Source: Bacteroidota bacterium (lineage in GTDB: Bacteria; Bacteroidota; Bacteroidia; Bacteroidales; VadinHA17). Taken from it: a stretch of 36,404 nt of DNA. The DNA is taken from the NCBI GenBank assembly GCA_030605195.1, contig JAUWBB010000005.1, forward strand, positions 1-36,404. Direction: 5' to 3'. The notes under the pieces were generated by a model. It saw only the letters and a list, made by a program, of their open reading frames with translations. It made no database searches and had not been told where the DNA came from. Both the position numbers and the translations under genes were made by a program. Each line of letters begins with the position of its first letter. Position 1 is the stretch's first letter. Shown here piece by piece: positions 13,906-22,751 of this stretch.

Positions 13906-15552
13906 TTAATCAGCCCCATTAACAAACAAAGGTGTGATCTCAAATTTGTTTACATCAAACAATCCTTTATCGCTAATTTTCAAACTCGGAATTACTAGCA
14001 ATCCCATAAAGGAAAGGGTCATAAGGGGGGCATGTAATTCAGACCCCATTTGTCTTATTTTTTTATTGATTTCCAGGTATTTACTTGCTACCGTGCTTCC
14101 ATTTTCCGATGCTATTATTCCGGCTATTTCCAGTTTTAACTCCATTGTTTCAGCATTGTCTGACACCACGATTCCCCCCTTATTTTCAACAATACGATTC
14201 ATCGCATTTACAATATCTTCATCAGAAGCGCCAACAGCAATAATATTATGACTATCATGAGCAATGCTGCTGGCAAAAGCTCCTTTCTTTAATCCAAACC
14301 CTTTAATAAATCCAATGACCGGTTTTGCCTTCCTGTACCTGCTCAATACTACGATTTTCAAAATATCCTTTTCTGTATCTGTTATAACCTCTCTGTTTAA
14401 TATGTTTTGACTTACGATTTTTTCCCTGGTTACCAATTCACCATCGATTGCTTCAATGACTTTTATTTCATTTCCTTTCGCAATAATTTTTATATCATTT
14501 ACTGTTATCCTGTTTTTGTAAAACTGATTTGGTTTTGTACTGCATTGGTACAAAAATCCCACCGTTCCGTTTTTATATACGCACCGTCCATCGATATACG
14601 ATTCACTTATATTTAAATCTCTTAAATTATCAACCACAATAAAATCAGCAGGATCATTTTGTTGTAATAATCCAACCTTCAATCCATAGTGTTTAACCGG
14701 ATTCAATGTTGCAGATCGTATCAGATTAAATAAATTAACTTTTCTTTCCAGCCCTTTCTTAATAATTGAATTTATATGCCCATTTACCAGATCATGGGGG
14801 TGAATATCATCGGTACAAAGCATAACCTGTTCCGGAAATTGGTCTATTAAGGAGTATAATGTATTGAAATTCTTTGCTGCGCTACCTTCCCTGATTTGTA
14901 TCTTCATTCCCATTGTTATTTTCTCTATCGCTTCCTGCAGGTCAAAACATTCATGATCGGTTGTTATACCTTCGTTCACATATATTTTCAAATCTTTACC
15001 TCTTAACCCCGGAGCATGTCCGTCAATTCTTTTATTCATCTCTCTCGCAATCTTAAGTTTTTCCATTACCTTCTTATCCTTATTTATTACTCCCGGATAG
15101 TTCATCATTTCAGATAGAAAATGAATATCCTTTCTTTTTAGCAGCTTTTTTATACCGTGATTATTAATATCAGCACCAGAGGTTTCAAATGGTGTGGCCG
15201 GCACACAGGATGGTGCGCCAAAGTAAAATTTCATTGGCACTCTGTACCCATCATTTATCATAAAATTGATCCCCTTTTCTCCCAGAACATTAGCAATTTC
15301 ATGAGGATCTGAAACGGTTGCTACCGTACCATGCCTAACGGCAAGCTTTGCAAATTCCCCGGGTGTGAGCATGGAGCTTTCAATATGGACGTGTGCATCA
15401 ATAAATCCCGGTAGAATGTAGTGGTCATTAGCATTCTCATATGGCGTTATTTTTTGGATAAAACCATCCCGGACAGAAATTTCACCTTTATAAATTCGTT
15501 TTTCCAGTACATCAACTATATTTCCGGAAAATTTCTTTATTTTTTTTTTCAT
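13906..15552 (-). CDS. ade: Adenine deaminase
   Basis: A 548-residue amidohydrolase that converts adenine to hypoxanthine and ammonia in purine salvage. The metal-binding HxH is His54/His56 in GFIDAHVHIESS, followed by TVSDPHEIANVLG, the NKRIDGHAPGLRGKDL segment, the CTDDIHPHDL motif and the SIAHDSHNIIAVG segment of the C-terminal half. All fit the Ade family rather than eukaryote-type adenosine deaminases. It is somewhat shorter than the roughly 580-residue E. coli and Bacillus enzymes but shows no gap in key motifs. The start codon follows the parS-type site by 15 bp. Ten consecutive T on the plus strand (A in the gene) right after the ATG encode the MKKKIKK start and could be slippage-prone. 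Confidence 0.95.
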   Translation of the reverse strand: MKKKIKKFSGNIVDVLEKRIYKGEISVRDGFIQKITPYENANDHYILPGFIDAHVHIESSMLTPGEFAKLAVRHGTVATVSDPHEIANVLGEKGINFMINDGYRVPMKFYFGAPSCVPATPFETSGADINNHGIKKLLKRKDIHFLSEMMNYPGVINKDKKVMEKLKIAREMNKRIDGHAPGLRGKDLKIYVNEGITTDHECFDLQEAIEKITMGMKIQIREGSAAKNFNTLYSLIDQFPEQVMLCTDDIHPHDLVNGHINSIIKKGLERKVNLFNLIRSATLNPVKHYGLKVGLLQQNDPADFIVVDNLRDLNISESYIDGRCVYKNGTVGFLYQCSTKPNQFYKNRITVNDIKIIAKGNEIKVIEAIDGELVTREKIVSQNILNREVITDTEKDILKIVVLSRYRKAKPVIGFIKGFGLKKGAFASSIAHDSHNIIAVGASDEDIVNAMNRIVENKGGIVVSDNAETMELKLEIAGIIASENGSTVASKYLEINKKIRQMGSELHAPLMTLSFMGLLVIPSLKISDKGLFDVNKFEITPLFVNGAD

Positions 15553-15567
15553 TTCTAAAAATAAAAA

Positions 15568-15583
15568 TGTTCCACGTGGAACA
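15568..15583. promoter_or_regulatory. parS centromere-like site
   Basis: TGTTCCACGTGGAACA is a perfect 16-bp palindrome that fits the ParB-binding parS consensus TGTTnCACGTGnAACA at every fixed position. It fills half of the 31-bp spacer between the mnmG stop codon (directly adjacent at 15584) and the ade start. Chromosomal parS sites cluster near the replication origin, and mnmG is origin-linked in many bacteria. The site could also affect ade expression because it lies just upstream of its ATG. parA and parB are not in this window. Confidence 0.85.
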
Positions 15584-17458
15584 TTATCTTCCCATATAAA
15601 TTAAAAGTACACTAATGTCCGATGGAGAAACTCCACTAATTCTTGAAGCCTGTCCGATTGTTCTTGGCTTTATTTTCGACAGTTTTTGTCTTGCTTCAGT
15701 CGAAAGCGATAATATTTGATTGTAATCAAAATCGTTTCTTACTTTTATATTTTCGAGCCTCTTTATTTTTTCTGCTATTTTTTTTTCTCTATTAATATAT
15801 CCTTCATATTTAATAAATATTTCCGTTGATTCTATTATTTCCCTTGTACTTTTTTTTATTCCTGCTATTTCCTGTTTCAAGTCTGTAATAATATCTATCA
15901 GATCTTCTAATTTTACTTGCGGCCTCACCAGTATATCTTTCAATTTTATTTTTTGCTTAATTGGAGCTGTTCCCAATCTTTTTAACATTTCATTTATTAC
16001 TTCTGGTTTTATACTAAATTCCTTTATAAACTTTATAATCTTATCTCTTTTTGAATATTTCTCTTTGCATAGCTTATATCTTTTTTTACTCGCTAAACCG
16101 ATCTTATATGAAAGTTCTGTTAAACGATAATCTGCATTATCCTGTCTAAGCAATATTCTGTATTCTGCTCTTGAAGTGAACATCCTGTAGGGTTCATCAA
16201 CGCCTTTTGTTACAAGATCATCGATTAATACACCAATATAAGCCTGGTCTCTGCCCAAAACAAATTTTTCTCTTTCATTTAATTTTAAATGTGCATTTAT
16301 TGCTGCAATCAAACCTTGTGCTCCAGCTTCTTCATATCCTGTTGTTCCATTTACCTGTCCCGCAAAATATAAGTTTTTTACCATTTTTGTTTCCAGGGTA
16401 TGTTTTAACTGTTTAGGCGGAAAATAATCATATTCTATAGCATATCCCGGTCTGAATATTTGTACATTCTCCAATCCTTTAACTTTTCGCAATGCTTTTA
16501 GTTGTATATCCCATGGTAATGAGGATGCGAAACCATTTATATAATATTCAATTGTATTTTCTCCCTCCGGCTCTATAAACAATTGGTGTGATTTCTTATC
16601 TGCAAATGTCACTATTTTATTTTCAATACTTGGGCAATATCGTGGTCCAATGCTTTTTATTGTTCCATTAAACAACGGTGATTCATTCAATCCTTTTTCA
16701 AGCATTTTATGAACCTCTATATCAGTGTGCGCTATATAACAGCTTTTTTGTTCTTTTATTATCCTTTCCTCCTGCAAAAATGAAAAACGTCCACCCTTTT
16801 CATCTCCCTTTTGTTCTATCAATCTTGAGAAATCAATTGTTCGTCCATCAACCCTTGCAGGTGTCCCTGTTTTCATTCTCCCAACCTTAAATCCGTACTC
16901 TTTCAACTGTTTTGATAATCCTACAGATGCAGGTTCCGATGCCCGTCCTCCCTCTATCATATTTTTACCTACATGCATAAGGCCATTCATAAACGTACCA
17001 CTTGTAATTATAATAGCCTTTCCACAAATTTTTATCCCTAACCTTGTTACTACACCTATTGCTTTATCTTCTTCTATCACAACTTCTTGTACTGTATCCT
17101 GCCAAAATTCCAGATTTTTTATCGCTTCCAAATTTTTTCGCCATACTATTGAAAATTTCATCCTGTCGCATTGAGCCCTCGGACTCCACATCGCTGGTCC
17201 TTTTGATCTATTCAGCATCCTGAACTGTATCATACTTTTATCTGTTACCATTCCCGAATATCCACCTAATGCATCAATTTCTCTTATTATCTGTCCCTTT
17301 GCAATTCCTCCCATTGCAGGATTACATGACATTTCTGCAATTTTTCTCATATCCATAGTAATCAATAATACTTTTGATCCCATATTTGCTGCAGCAGCTG
17401 CAGCTTCGCTTCCAGCATGCCCTGCCCCAACAACAATTATATCATACTCAGGTAACAT
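15584..17458 (-). CDS. mnmG: tRNA uridine-5-carboxymethylaminomethyl(34) synthesis enzyme MnmG
   Basis: A 624-residue FAD enzyme that, with MnmE, modifies the wobble uridine of several tRNAs. The N-terminal dinucleotide-binding motif is VVGAGHAGSEAA (about 7-18), followed by the family signatures CNPAMGGIAKGQIIREIDALGG and GTFMNGLMHVG. The C-terminal half has GVDEPYRMFTSRAEYR and a helical tail ending SRISGVSPSDISVLL. Length matches MnmG/GidA. A minus-strand -7 box lies 23 bp upstream of the ATG. It is the first gene downstream of the ybeY block, separated from it by 225 bp. A parS-type site abuts its stop codon. Confidence 0.97.
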   Translation of the reverse strand: MLPEYDIIVVGAGHAGSEAAAAAANMGSKVLLITMDMRKIAEMSCNPAMGGIAKGQIIREIDALGGYSGMVTDKSMIQFRMLNRSKGPAMWSPRAQCDRMKFSIVWRKNLEAIKNLEFWQDTVQEVVIEEDKAIGVVTRLGIKICGKAIIITSGTFMNGLMHVGKNMIEGGRASEPASVGLSKQLKEYGFKVGRMKTGTPARVDGRTIDFSRLIEQKGDEKGGRFSFLQEERIIKEQKSCYIAHTDIEVHKMLEKGLNESPLFNGTIKSIGPRYCPSIENKIVTFADKKSHQLFIEPEGENTIEYYINGFASSLPWDIQLKALRKVKGLENVQIFRPGYAIEYDYFPPKQLKHTLETKMVKNLYFAGQVNGTTGYEEAGAQGLIAAINAHLKLNEREKFVLGRDQAYIGVLIDDLVTKGVDEPYRMFTSRAEYRILLRQDNADYRLTELSYKIGLASKKRYKLCKEKYSKRDKIIKFIKEFSIKPEVINEMLKRLGTAPIKQKIKLKDILVRPQVKLEDLIDIITDLKQEIAGIKKSTREIIESTEIFIKYEGYINREKKIAEKIKRLENIKVRNDFDYNQILSLSTEARQKLSKIKPRTIGQASRISGVSPSDISVLLIYMGR

Positions 17459-17480
17459 TTTCTATCTTGCTTTATGCCTG

Positions 17481-17488
17481 CAAATTTA
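17481..17488 (-). promoter_or_regulatory. Bacteroidota-type -7 promoter element for mnmG
   Basis: On the minus strand this reads TAAATTTG, an exact TAnnTTTG match, 22 bp from the mnmG ATG. The same octamer precedes pheS, rpiB and the glycosyltransferase gene. No clear -33 TTTG is seen. Confidence 0.5.
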
Positions 17489-17574
17489 CTTAATATAACC
17501 TACATTAATATATATAGTAATTTATTCTCCGCTTCCCGATATCCATCTGGTCTAAGTTCAATGCTTATTGCTTG

Positions 17575-17680
17575 CTAACTTTTAATTTCATTATATTTTG
17601 ATTTTTTAAGTTGGCAATCTTCAGTTGGCCCGAACGTATCTTTCGGTACTGGTGGGCATCCGGCAATCTGAATACTGGGT
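17575..17680. repeat. CGGCAATCTGAA-type repeat, copy A
   Basis: Between mnmG and ybeY lie two units containing GGCAATCT (17613-17620 and 17662-17669). The second reads CCGGCAATCTGAATACTGGG. A related stretch with the same leading CATTATA-TTTG-TTTTTAAGT bases occurs at 24985-25050. See copy B. Confidence 0.55.
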
Positions 17681-17683
17681 TAT

Positions 17684-18112
17684 TTATACTTGCATTTTAT
17701 CAAACATGTACAAATACTCATCTTCTTTCTCCCTCATTTTTGTTTGCTCTTCATTCTTTTTATCTCCATATCCAATCATATGCAGAATCCCATGTATTAT
17801 TACTCTTAGAATTTCCCTATCAACCTGCTCATTGAATTTTAATGCATTTTCTCTAACGCGTTCAACACTTAGGTATATATCCCCTGAAATTTTCTTTTGC
17901 TGGTTGTATTCAAAAGTAATTACGTCGGTGAGGTATTTTCTGGAAAGGTATATTTTGTTTAGCTCAAGTAGTTCCTTGTCTTTAGCAATAATAATATTCA
18001 GCTCTCCTAATTCTTTCCCTTCATTTTCAACTACTTTCTTGATCCACTGTCTTATCTTTTGCTTTTTTCCGATATCAAAATTTATTCCTTCTTTATGGAA
18101 AAAAATACTCAA
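17684..18112 (-). CDS. ybeY: rRNA maturation RNase YbeY
   Basis: A 142-residue single-strand endoribonuclease for 16S rRNA 3' maturation and ribosome quality control. The metal motif reads HGILHMIGYGD near residues 110-120; most bacteria have HGxLHxxGyDH. The first two histidines are kept, and Asp takes the place of the third ligand, as I recall for other Bacteroidota. The DVITFEY and GDIYLSVERV segments in the middle are also typical. It follows the ATPase gene by 4 bp, so the two are surely cotranscribed. Confidence 0.92.
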   Translation of the reverse strand: MSIFFHKEGINFDIGKKQKIRQWIKKVVENEGKELGELNIIIAKDKELLELNKIYLSRKYLTDVITFEYNQQKKISGDIYLSVERVRENALKFNEQVDREILRVIIHGILHMIGYGDKKNEEQTKMREKEDEYLYMFDKMQV

Positions 18113-18116
18113 TCTT

Positions 18117-18512
18117 TTATAATTTATAAATTAATTCCACCATTGAACCGTTTTCATAAAATACAATTTTATCCGATAGTTTTGTCATCAGAAAGAATCC
18201 TCGTCCATGTATATTTTCTATATTTTCAGGTGCTGTAGGATCAGGTACGTTTCTATAATCAAATCCTTCTCCCTCATCCTTTATAATAATATGTAATTCT
18301 TTTTTTGTCTTGTAAATTCTAATATTAACTACTTTTTCCGGATTTGATTTATTTCCGTGTATAATCGCATTATTTACAGCTTCAACTGTTCCTATCAAAA
18401 TCCTACCGTATATATCTGCTTTCAGTTCCTGTTTTGATGATACTTCATCAATTAAAGCTTCAACAAGCCTTATATTTTTTTGCAACGAAGTAATTTTCAG
18501 TTTCTTTTTCAT
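18117..18512 (-). CDS. ATP-binding protein of the anti-sigma / RsbW-like histidine kinase ATPase family
   Basis: A 131-residue single-domain GHKL ATPase. The N-box is visible as EAVNNAIIHGN (about 48-58), the G1 box as DEGEGFDYRNVPDP, and the G2 region as HGRGFFLM. No phosphoacceptor histidine, receiver or sensor domain is present. This is the layout of RsbW/SpoIIAB-type serine kinases and anti-sigma factors, but no anti-anti-sigma (STAS) or sigma factor gene is adjacent. It lies 4 bp before ybeY and 89 bp after the EnvC-like gene in one minus-strand series, so an envelope or stress signalling role is possible but unproven. Confidence 0.88.
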   Translation of the reverse strand: MKKKLKITSLQKNIRLVEALIDEVSSKQELKADIYGRILIGTVEAVNNAIIHGNKSNPEKVVNIRIYKTKKELHIIIKDEGEGFDYRNVPDPTAPENIENIHGRGFFLMTKLSDKIVFYENGSMVELIYKL

Positions 18513-18601
18513 ATTTTAAACTTAAAATATTTTTCTTTTTTCCTTCTCTGATATAACATACATTATACTCATTTATTCCATAATAGTTACATTTCTTTTT
18601 A

Positions 18602-19798
18602 TCATTGATAATTTGATAACCATACAGATGGGTCCAGTTTTGTATTTTCCTCCCATATTTCAAAGTGTAATACGGTTTTATTGTCATTATTTGTATCTGT
18701 AAATACAGTTCCTATCCCTTCCTTAACTCCAACATTATCACCAGTTTTTACAGCAACATTTACTAAATTCTGGTAGACAGACAAATAATTACCATGCCTG
18801 ATTATCACTGCCTGATTTGCTCCTGGAATTGCAATAATTTTTCTAACTTCGCCTTCAAAAACCGTCCTTGCTATTGCTCCCTGTGATGTAGCAATATCAA
18901 CGCCATTGTTTCTTACCTGTACTCCTTTCAATATTTCATGGTTTTGTAACCCAAATTTTTCTGTAATAATTCCTCGTTCTGTAGGCCATGGTAACCTACC
19001 CTTATTACTCCTAAAATTATCAGCTATCAATTTTTGTTCTGGTGTTAATCTGTCCAGTCCCCGTGCCTTTCTGGCTTCTTCAGCTATTAATCTTTCAATT
19101 TCCTTTTCCAGCTCTTTTGCTATACGCCGCTTTTCCCTGAGTTTTCTTCTTAATTGCTTTTCTTCATTTTGAAGTTTCACCACAAGGCTGTTTTCTTCTC
19201 CTTTTTCTCTGTTCAATTTATACCATTCTTTTTGTTCTTCGACAAGCAGTAATTCTTTCTCCTTTTTGTCTTCTTCCAAATCTTCAATATTATCTGTTAA
19301 AACTTTCTGTAGTCTTTGAATAAGTTTTGCTTGTTTTTGTCTTAATTCTCCAACCTTTTGCAGGTATTTTATTCTTTTATACGCTTTATTAAAATTCTCC
19401 GCCTCAAAAATAAAACTTAAGTTGCTTTTATATTTTTTGTTTCTATATGCAAAATAAATCATAATCTCATACTGTTTCCTGATTTCCTTCACATCATCTT
19501 CCAACGATTTTATAACGCTTTCCTTCTCTTTTATTGTTTCACTTATCAATTTAATTTCTTCGTTTATACTGGAAATGAGGTTTTTTCTTCTCTTAATTTT
19601 ATTTTTTAATAATATTAGATTATTTAGTGACGTTTTTCTGTTTTTTTGGGTTTGCTCTAATAGTTTATTGGTATAATTAATTTCCTTTAACGCTTCGTCT
19701 TTTCTTTTCTCAAGTTCCAAACGGTTTTGTGTATACCCAGCTGCTCCAATTATTAAACAAATTGCTATTATCTTAATTTTCTTTGCACAAATATGCAT
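18602..19798 (-). CDS. EnvC-like murein hydrolase activator (degenerate M23 domain)
   Basis: A 398-residue periplasmic protein. A signal peptide (hydrophobic about residues 8-20, IIAICLIIGAAG) is followed by a long charged coiled coil (about 25-245) and a C-terminal LytM/M23 domain (about 265-395). The zinc ligands of active M23 enzymes are partly lost: the first His is Asn in RNNGVDIAT, the HxH is VLH in TVLHFEIW, and the tyrosine-loop His is Asn in VYQNL. This is the EnvC/NlpD type of pattern, in which the domain activates amidases instead of cutting peptidoglycan itself. It starts 10 bp after the DUF4292 gene and is probably in one operon with it and the TPR gene. ftsEX is not in the window. 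Confidence 0.9.
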   Translation of the reverse strand: MHICAKKIKIIAICLIIGAAGYTQNRLELEKRKDEALKEINYTNKLLEQTQKNRKTSLNNLILLKNKIKRRKNLISSINEEIKLISETIKEKESVIKSLEDDVKEIRKQYEIMIYFAYRNKKYKSNLSFIFEAENFNKAYKRIKYLQKVGELRQKQAKLIQRLQKVLTDNIEDLEEDKKEKELLLVEEQKEWYKLNREKGEENSLVVKLQNEEKQLRRKLREKRRIAKELEKEIERLIAEEARKARGLDRLTPEQKLIADNFRSNKGRLPWPTERGIITEKFGLQNHEILKGVQVRNNGVDIATSQGAIARTVFEGEVRKIIAIPGANQAVIIRHGNYLSVYQNLVNVAVKTGDNVGVKEGIGTVFTDTNNDNKTVLHFEIWEENTKLDPSVWLSNYQ

Positions 19799-19808
19799 TT
19801 TTTTCTTT

Positions 19809-20642
19809 TTAAAATTCCATTCTTTTGTATTTCTTACCCGCTTTTATATTTACGTTAACCTCTTCATTTATATTCATTTTTTTAATTCTAATATCGGCCT
19901 TTAACAAATTGTTTATTTCTCTAAATTCAATCCCTATTCTGAAAGGAACAAATACATTTTCTACTTTTCTTAAATCGCTATATCTAATTTCATAACTCTT
20001 TTTTTGTTCAAGTTCCTCTACAAATATTCTTTTAACCGTAAAATGCTCTTTATCAATTTCTATTTCCTGCATCCATTTTATTTCATCTTTTCGAGTATCC
20101 AAGTTCTTTTCATCCTCATTCCAAAACTTTATTAAATAATTTCCATTAACTACTTTTGCCTTTTCTTTTCCTTCCATTTTTGAATAATTTCCTAATTCTC
20201 TTATAATATCACCATTGTTTAATAAAACATTTTGCAATGAATTGTAATCTACGTCAAACTTATTGTACTTTTTGAAATCACTGTAATCCCCGGAAAAATA
20301 TACCTTGTTTATCCTGTCAACAAAAAATATTGAATCAGGCATAAATAATATTCTAACACCCTCAATACCAAGTACTGATCCTAATGATATAAGAACCAAA
20401 CTATCTTTAATTATCTTATAATTTCCTCTAAACGCTTTTTCTTTATCTCCCACATAGTAAATTGCGTTATACCTTTTTACCCACATGCTCATAATTTTGT
20501 TATCTCTCTCCTTGGTCTTTCGCATAATCCTCTTAATCCTCATTGTTTTAACGTCTTTTCTGAGCAGGGTTTCATGTGTTTTGCATGCTGATAATATTAT
20601 TATTATCACCAACATAACTATAATAAATTTAAATATTTTCAT
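19809..20642 (-). CDS. DUF4292 lipoprotein
   Basis: A 277-residue predicted lipoprotein with a hydrophobic N-terminus and a lipobox LSAC (Cys20). The rest is rich in short alternating hydrophobic strands, for example GIEGVRILFMPDSIFFVDR and KVYFSGDYSDF. I assign it to DUF4292, a Bacteroidota family of unknown function; the strand pattern recalls LolA/LolB-like lipid-carrier folds, which is inference only. Its ATG overlaps the TPR gene's stop region by 4 bp (ATGA type), and the EnvC-like gene follows 10 bp later, so the three are probably cotranscribed and coupled. Confidence 0.82.
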   Translation of the reverse strand: MKIFKFIIVMLVIIIILSACKTHETLLRKDVKTMRIKRIMRKTKERDNKIMSMWVKRYNAIYYVGDKEKAFRGNYKIIKDSLVLISLGSVLGIEGVRILFMPDSIFFVDRINKVYFSGDYSDFKKYNKFDVDYNSLQNVLLNNGDIIRELGNYSKMEGKEKAKVVNGNYLIKFWNEDEKNLDTRKDEIKWMQEIEIDKEHFTVKRIFVEELEQKKSYEIRYSDLRKVENVFVPFRIGIEFREINNLLKADIRIKKMNINEEVNVNIKAGKKYKRMEF

Positions 20643-22435
20643 TCTTTTACATGTTCTTTCTCATTTTTATTGATTTTCATTCCCATTTTTTCTTCCACAT
20701 CTGATATCTTCCTATCCAGTTCTCCGGATATTTTTCCTAACTGTCTTGCTTTTTCCCAATATTCCAATGCTGTTTCCTTTTCACCAATAATAAATAATAC
20801 ATCTCCATAGTGTTCAACAATTTCACTACTCTTACTTCCATTATTTTTTAACGCTAATTCAAGGTATTTTTTCGCCTTCTTATAATTCTTCATCTTAAAC
20901 AGTATCCAGGCATATGTATCAAGATAGGTAGAGTTTTCTGACTCTTTTTTTATACATACCTTGCTCATTTCCAGTGCTTCTTCTAATTTTTCTTCCCTTA
21001 ATGATAAATAATAACTATAATTATTCAATACATATAAATTTTTTTTATCAATTTCCAATACTTTATTAAATGCGTCATCTGATAAGTGATTTTGCCCTTT
21101 ATTCCGATATGCTTCACCCAACATAGAATACAACTGTGTGATCAGATCTTTATTTTCTCCGGCTATTTTCAATCCTTTCTTCAGTGTTTCTATTGCTTCA
21201 TCCTCATTCCCAATCTCAATACAAGCAATCCCCTTAAATAAATATAAGGTTGGTGCCATCGGGAAAATTTTAATTGCCTCAATGCTTTCTTCATAAAGCC
21301 TTTCATATTCCCCCAACGCGTTTTCAACAAACATCAAATGCTCCCATACCATATAATTATCCTTAACACTTTCAATCACATATCTTAATTCTTCGGCTGC
21401 ATCTTCATGTCTGGACAGTCTTACATAATAATCCGCATACAGTAACCTGATCCTATTATCTTCAGGATATATATTCTTCAACAAACCCAGTGCCCTGTTT
21501 ACCTCTTTTTTATGTTCCTTTAATTCTCTCTGATCACGAATAAATGATATCATCATTTCTATTTTCGCTTCGATATTAATGTTCTTATTGTTTATTATTT
21601 TTTCTAAAATAGTAAAAACCTCTCTGTATTCACCTTTTTTCCTGTAAAATTCAAGAATAGACAATTGCGCTAATCCATAATCCGGATCTTTCCTGAATAT
21701 AGTATTATATATTTCTTTCGCTTTTTCATCCATATCCTTTGCAGAGTATAACTCTGCCAGCATTCCGTAAAATCTTAATTCTTCCGGATATGTCTGAATT
21801 AAATATATTAGTTCATTTTCTGCCTTTTCTACTTTTCCAATCTTTGAATATATTTGTTCTTTTGCAATTGATATCTTTGCATTTTTTCCGTATTTCTTTT
21901 CCAGCTCTTCATATATTTTTAACGCTTTTCTTATATTACCATACTCTACATGGAGACCAGCCAAATTAAAATACAGGTCTATTCTTTCAGGATATTTTTC
22001 TATAATATTATTATAAACAACTATTGTACTATCCTTTTTATCCACAGCATGATACAAGTTTGCTAATAGCAATTGGTACCATATATTACCAGGATCAATT
22101 TCTGCTGCTTTTTTTGCATATAACATTGCATTTTCATAATAGCCTCCCATTACCAATATATTGGATATTTGATACATTGATGCATCACTATAAGGATTTA
22201 CATCCAGGCATTTTCTATAATATGCCAGGGCTTTGGGGATGTCTTCAACCCTTCCTCCCATTTTTAATTTTAGTGCTTCCGTAAAAAAGTAATTAAAATT
22301 TATTTTATCCTTTCCTGATAATTCTTTCCTTTTCTGCATTTGGCTGCTTTCCTGGTAAATATTCCTTGAACATCCTGACATTAACATCAATAAACAAACC
22401 AATATTAAATAGCCCATTGCTTCTTTTTTTCTCAT
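20639..22435 (-). CDS. Tetratricopeptide-repeat lipoprotein
   Basis: About 598 residues. The N-terminal signal ends in the lipobox LMSGC (Cys22), then about a dozen TPR-type helical repeats fill the protein. Examples are ALAYYRKCLDVNPYSDASMY, ENAMLYAKKAAEIDPGNIWY and EEALEMSKVCIKKESENSTY. An in-frame ATG at 22477 would add 14 charged residues ahead of the signal peptide, so I choose the ATG at 22435. It is probably a scaffold in the periplasm or outer membrane working with the DUF4292 and EnvC-like proteins, with which it forms a tight minus-strand series in this phylum. Partners are not known from sequence. A single TTATCCACA inside the gene (22038-22046) is taken as chance. Confidence 0.87.
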   Translation of the reverse strand: MRKKEAMGYLILVCLLMLMSGCSRNIYQESSQMQKRKELSGKDKINFNYFFTEALKLKMGGRVEDIPKALAYYRKCLDVNPYSDASMYQISNILVMGGYYENAMLYAKKAAEIDPGNIWYQLLLANLYHAVDKKDSTIVVYNNIIEKYPERIDLYFNLAGLHVEYGNIRKALKIYEELEKKYGKNAKISIAKEQIYSKIGKVEKAENELIYLIQTYPEELRFYGMLAELYSAKDMDEKAKEIYNTIFRKDPDYGLAQLSILEFYRKKGEYREVFTILEKIINNKNINIEAKIEMMISFIRDQRELKEHKKEVNRALGLLKNIYPEDNRIRLLYADYYVRLSRHEDAAEELRYVIESVKDNYMVWEHLMFVENALGEYERLYEESIEAIKIFPMAPTLYLFKGIACIEIGNEDEAIETLKKGLKIAGENKDLITQLYSMLGEAYRNKGQNHLSDDAFNKVLEIDKKNLYVLNNYSYYLSLREEKLEEALEMSKVCIKKESENSTYLDTYAWILFKMKNYKKAKKYLELALKNNGSKSSEIVEHYGDVLFIIGEKETALEYWEKARQLGKISGELDRKISDVEEKMGMKINKNEKEHVKE

Positions 22436-22751
22436 TACTATAACTTTTCGTAATTTATTCTCCGCCCAGTGGGTCAAAGTTCAAAATTGTTTATTGATTT
22501 ACAAAATGAATTTTCTCTGCTTGTATTGATTTTTATTTGTCGTGATTTAATAATTTTGTTTACTTCCACTCCTAATCTTTAATTCCCAATAACCTAATTG
22601 GGACTTGGTTTTTTGAATTTATTTATGCCATACCCTTCCTTTCTCCCGGAAGGCTCCCTTTGGCAGGGCGAAATTAGGTTAATTAGATTAATTTAATTTT
22701 TCTTTATTTTCTTTTTTTACCCCAACACACCGATTATTTTTTAACCCTTTT
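22436..22751. other. Intergenic region between dut and the TPR gene
   Basis: 316 bp, T-rich on the plus strand. A perfect 7-bp hairpin TCCCAAT-AACCTA-ATTGGGA (22584-22603) is followed after a few bases by six T on the plus strand. A CCCGGAAGGCTCCCTTTGGCAGGG stretch (about 22647-22670, imperfect inverted repeats) resembles the C/T-rich repeat near 11405-11500. No gene and no consensus promoter are seen. Confidence 0.5.

Noticed and set aside
22038-22046. Perfect DnaA box TTATCCACA
   Set aside because: A single copy inside the TPR gene with no neighbours; a 9-mer is expected by chance.
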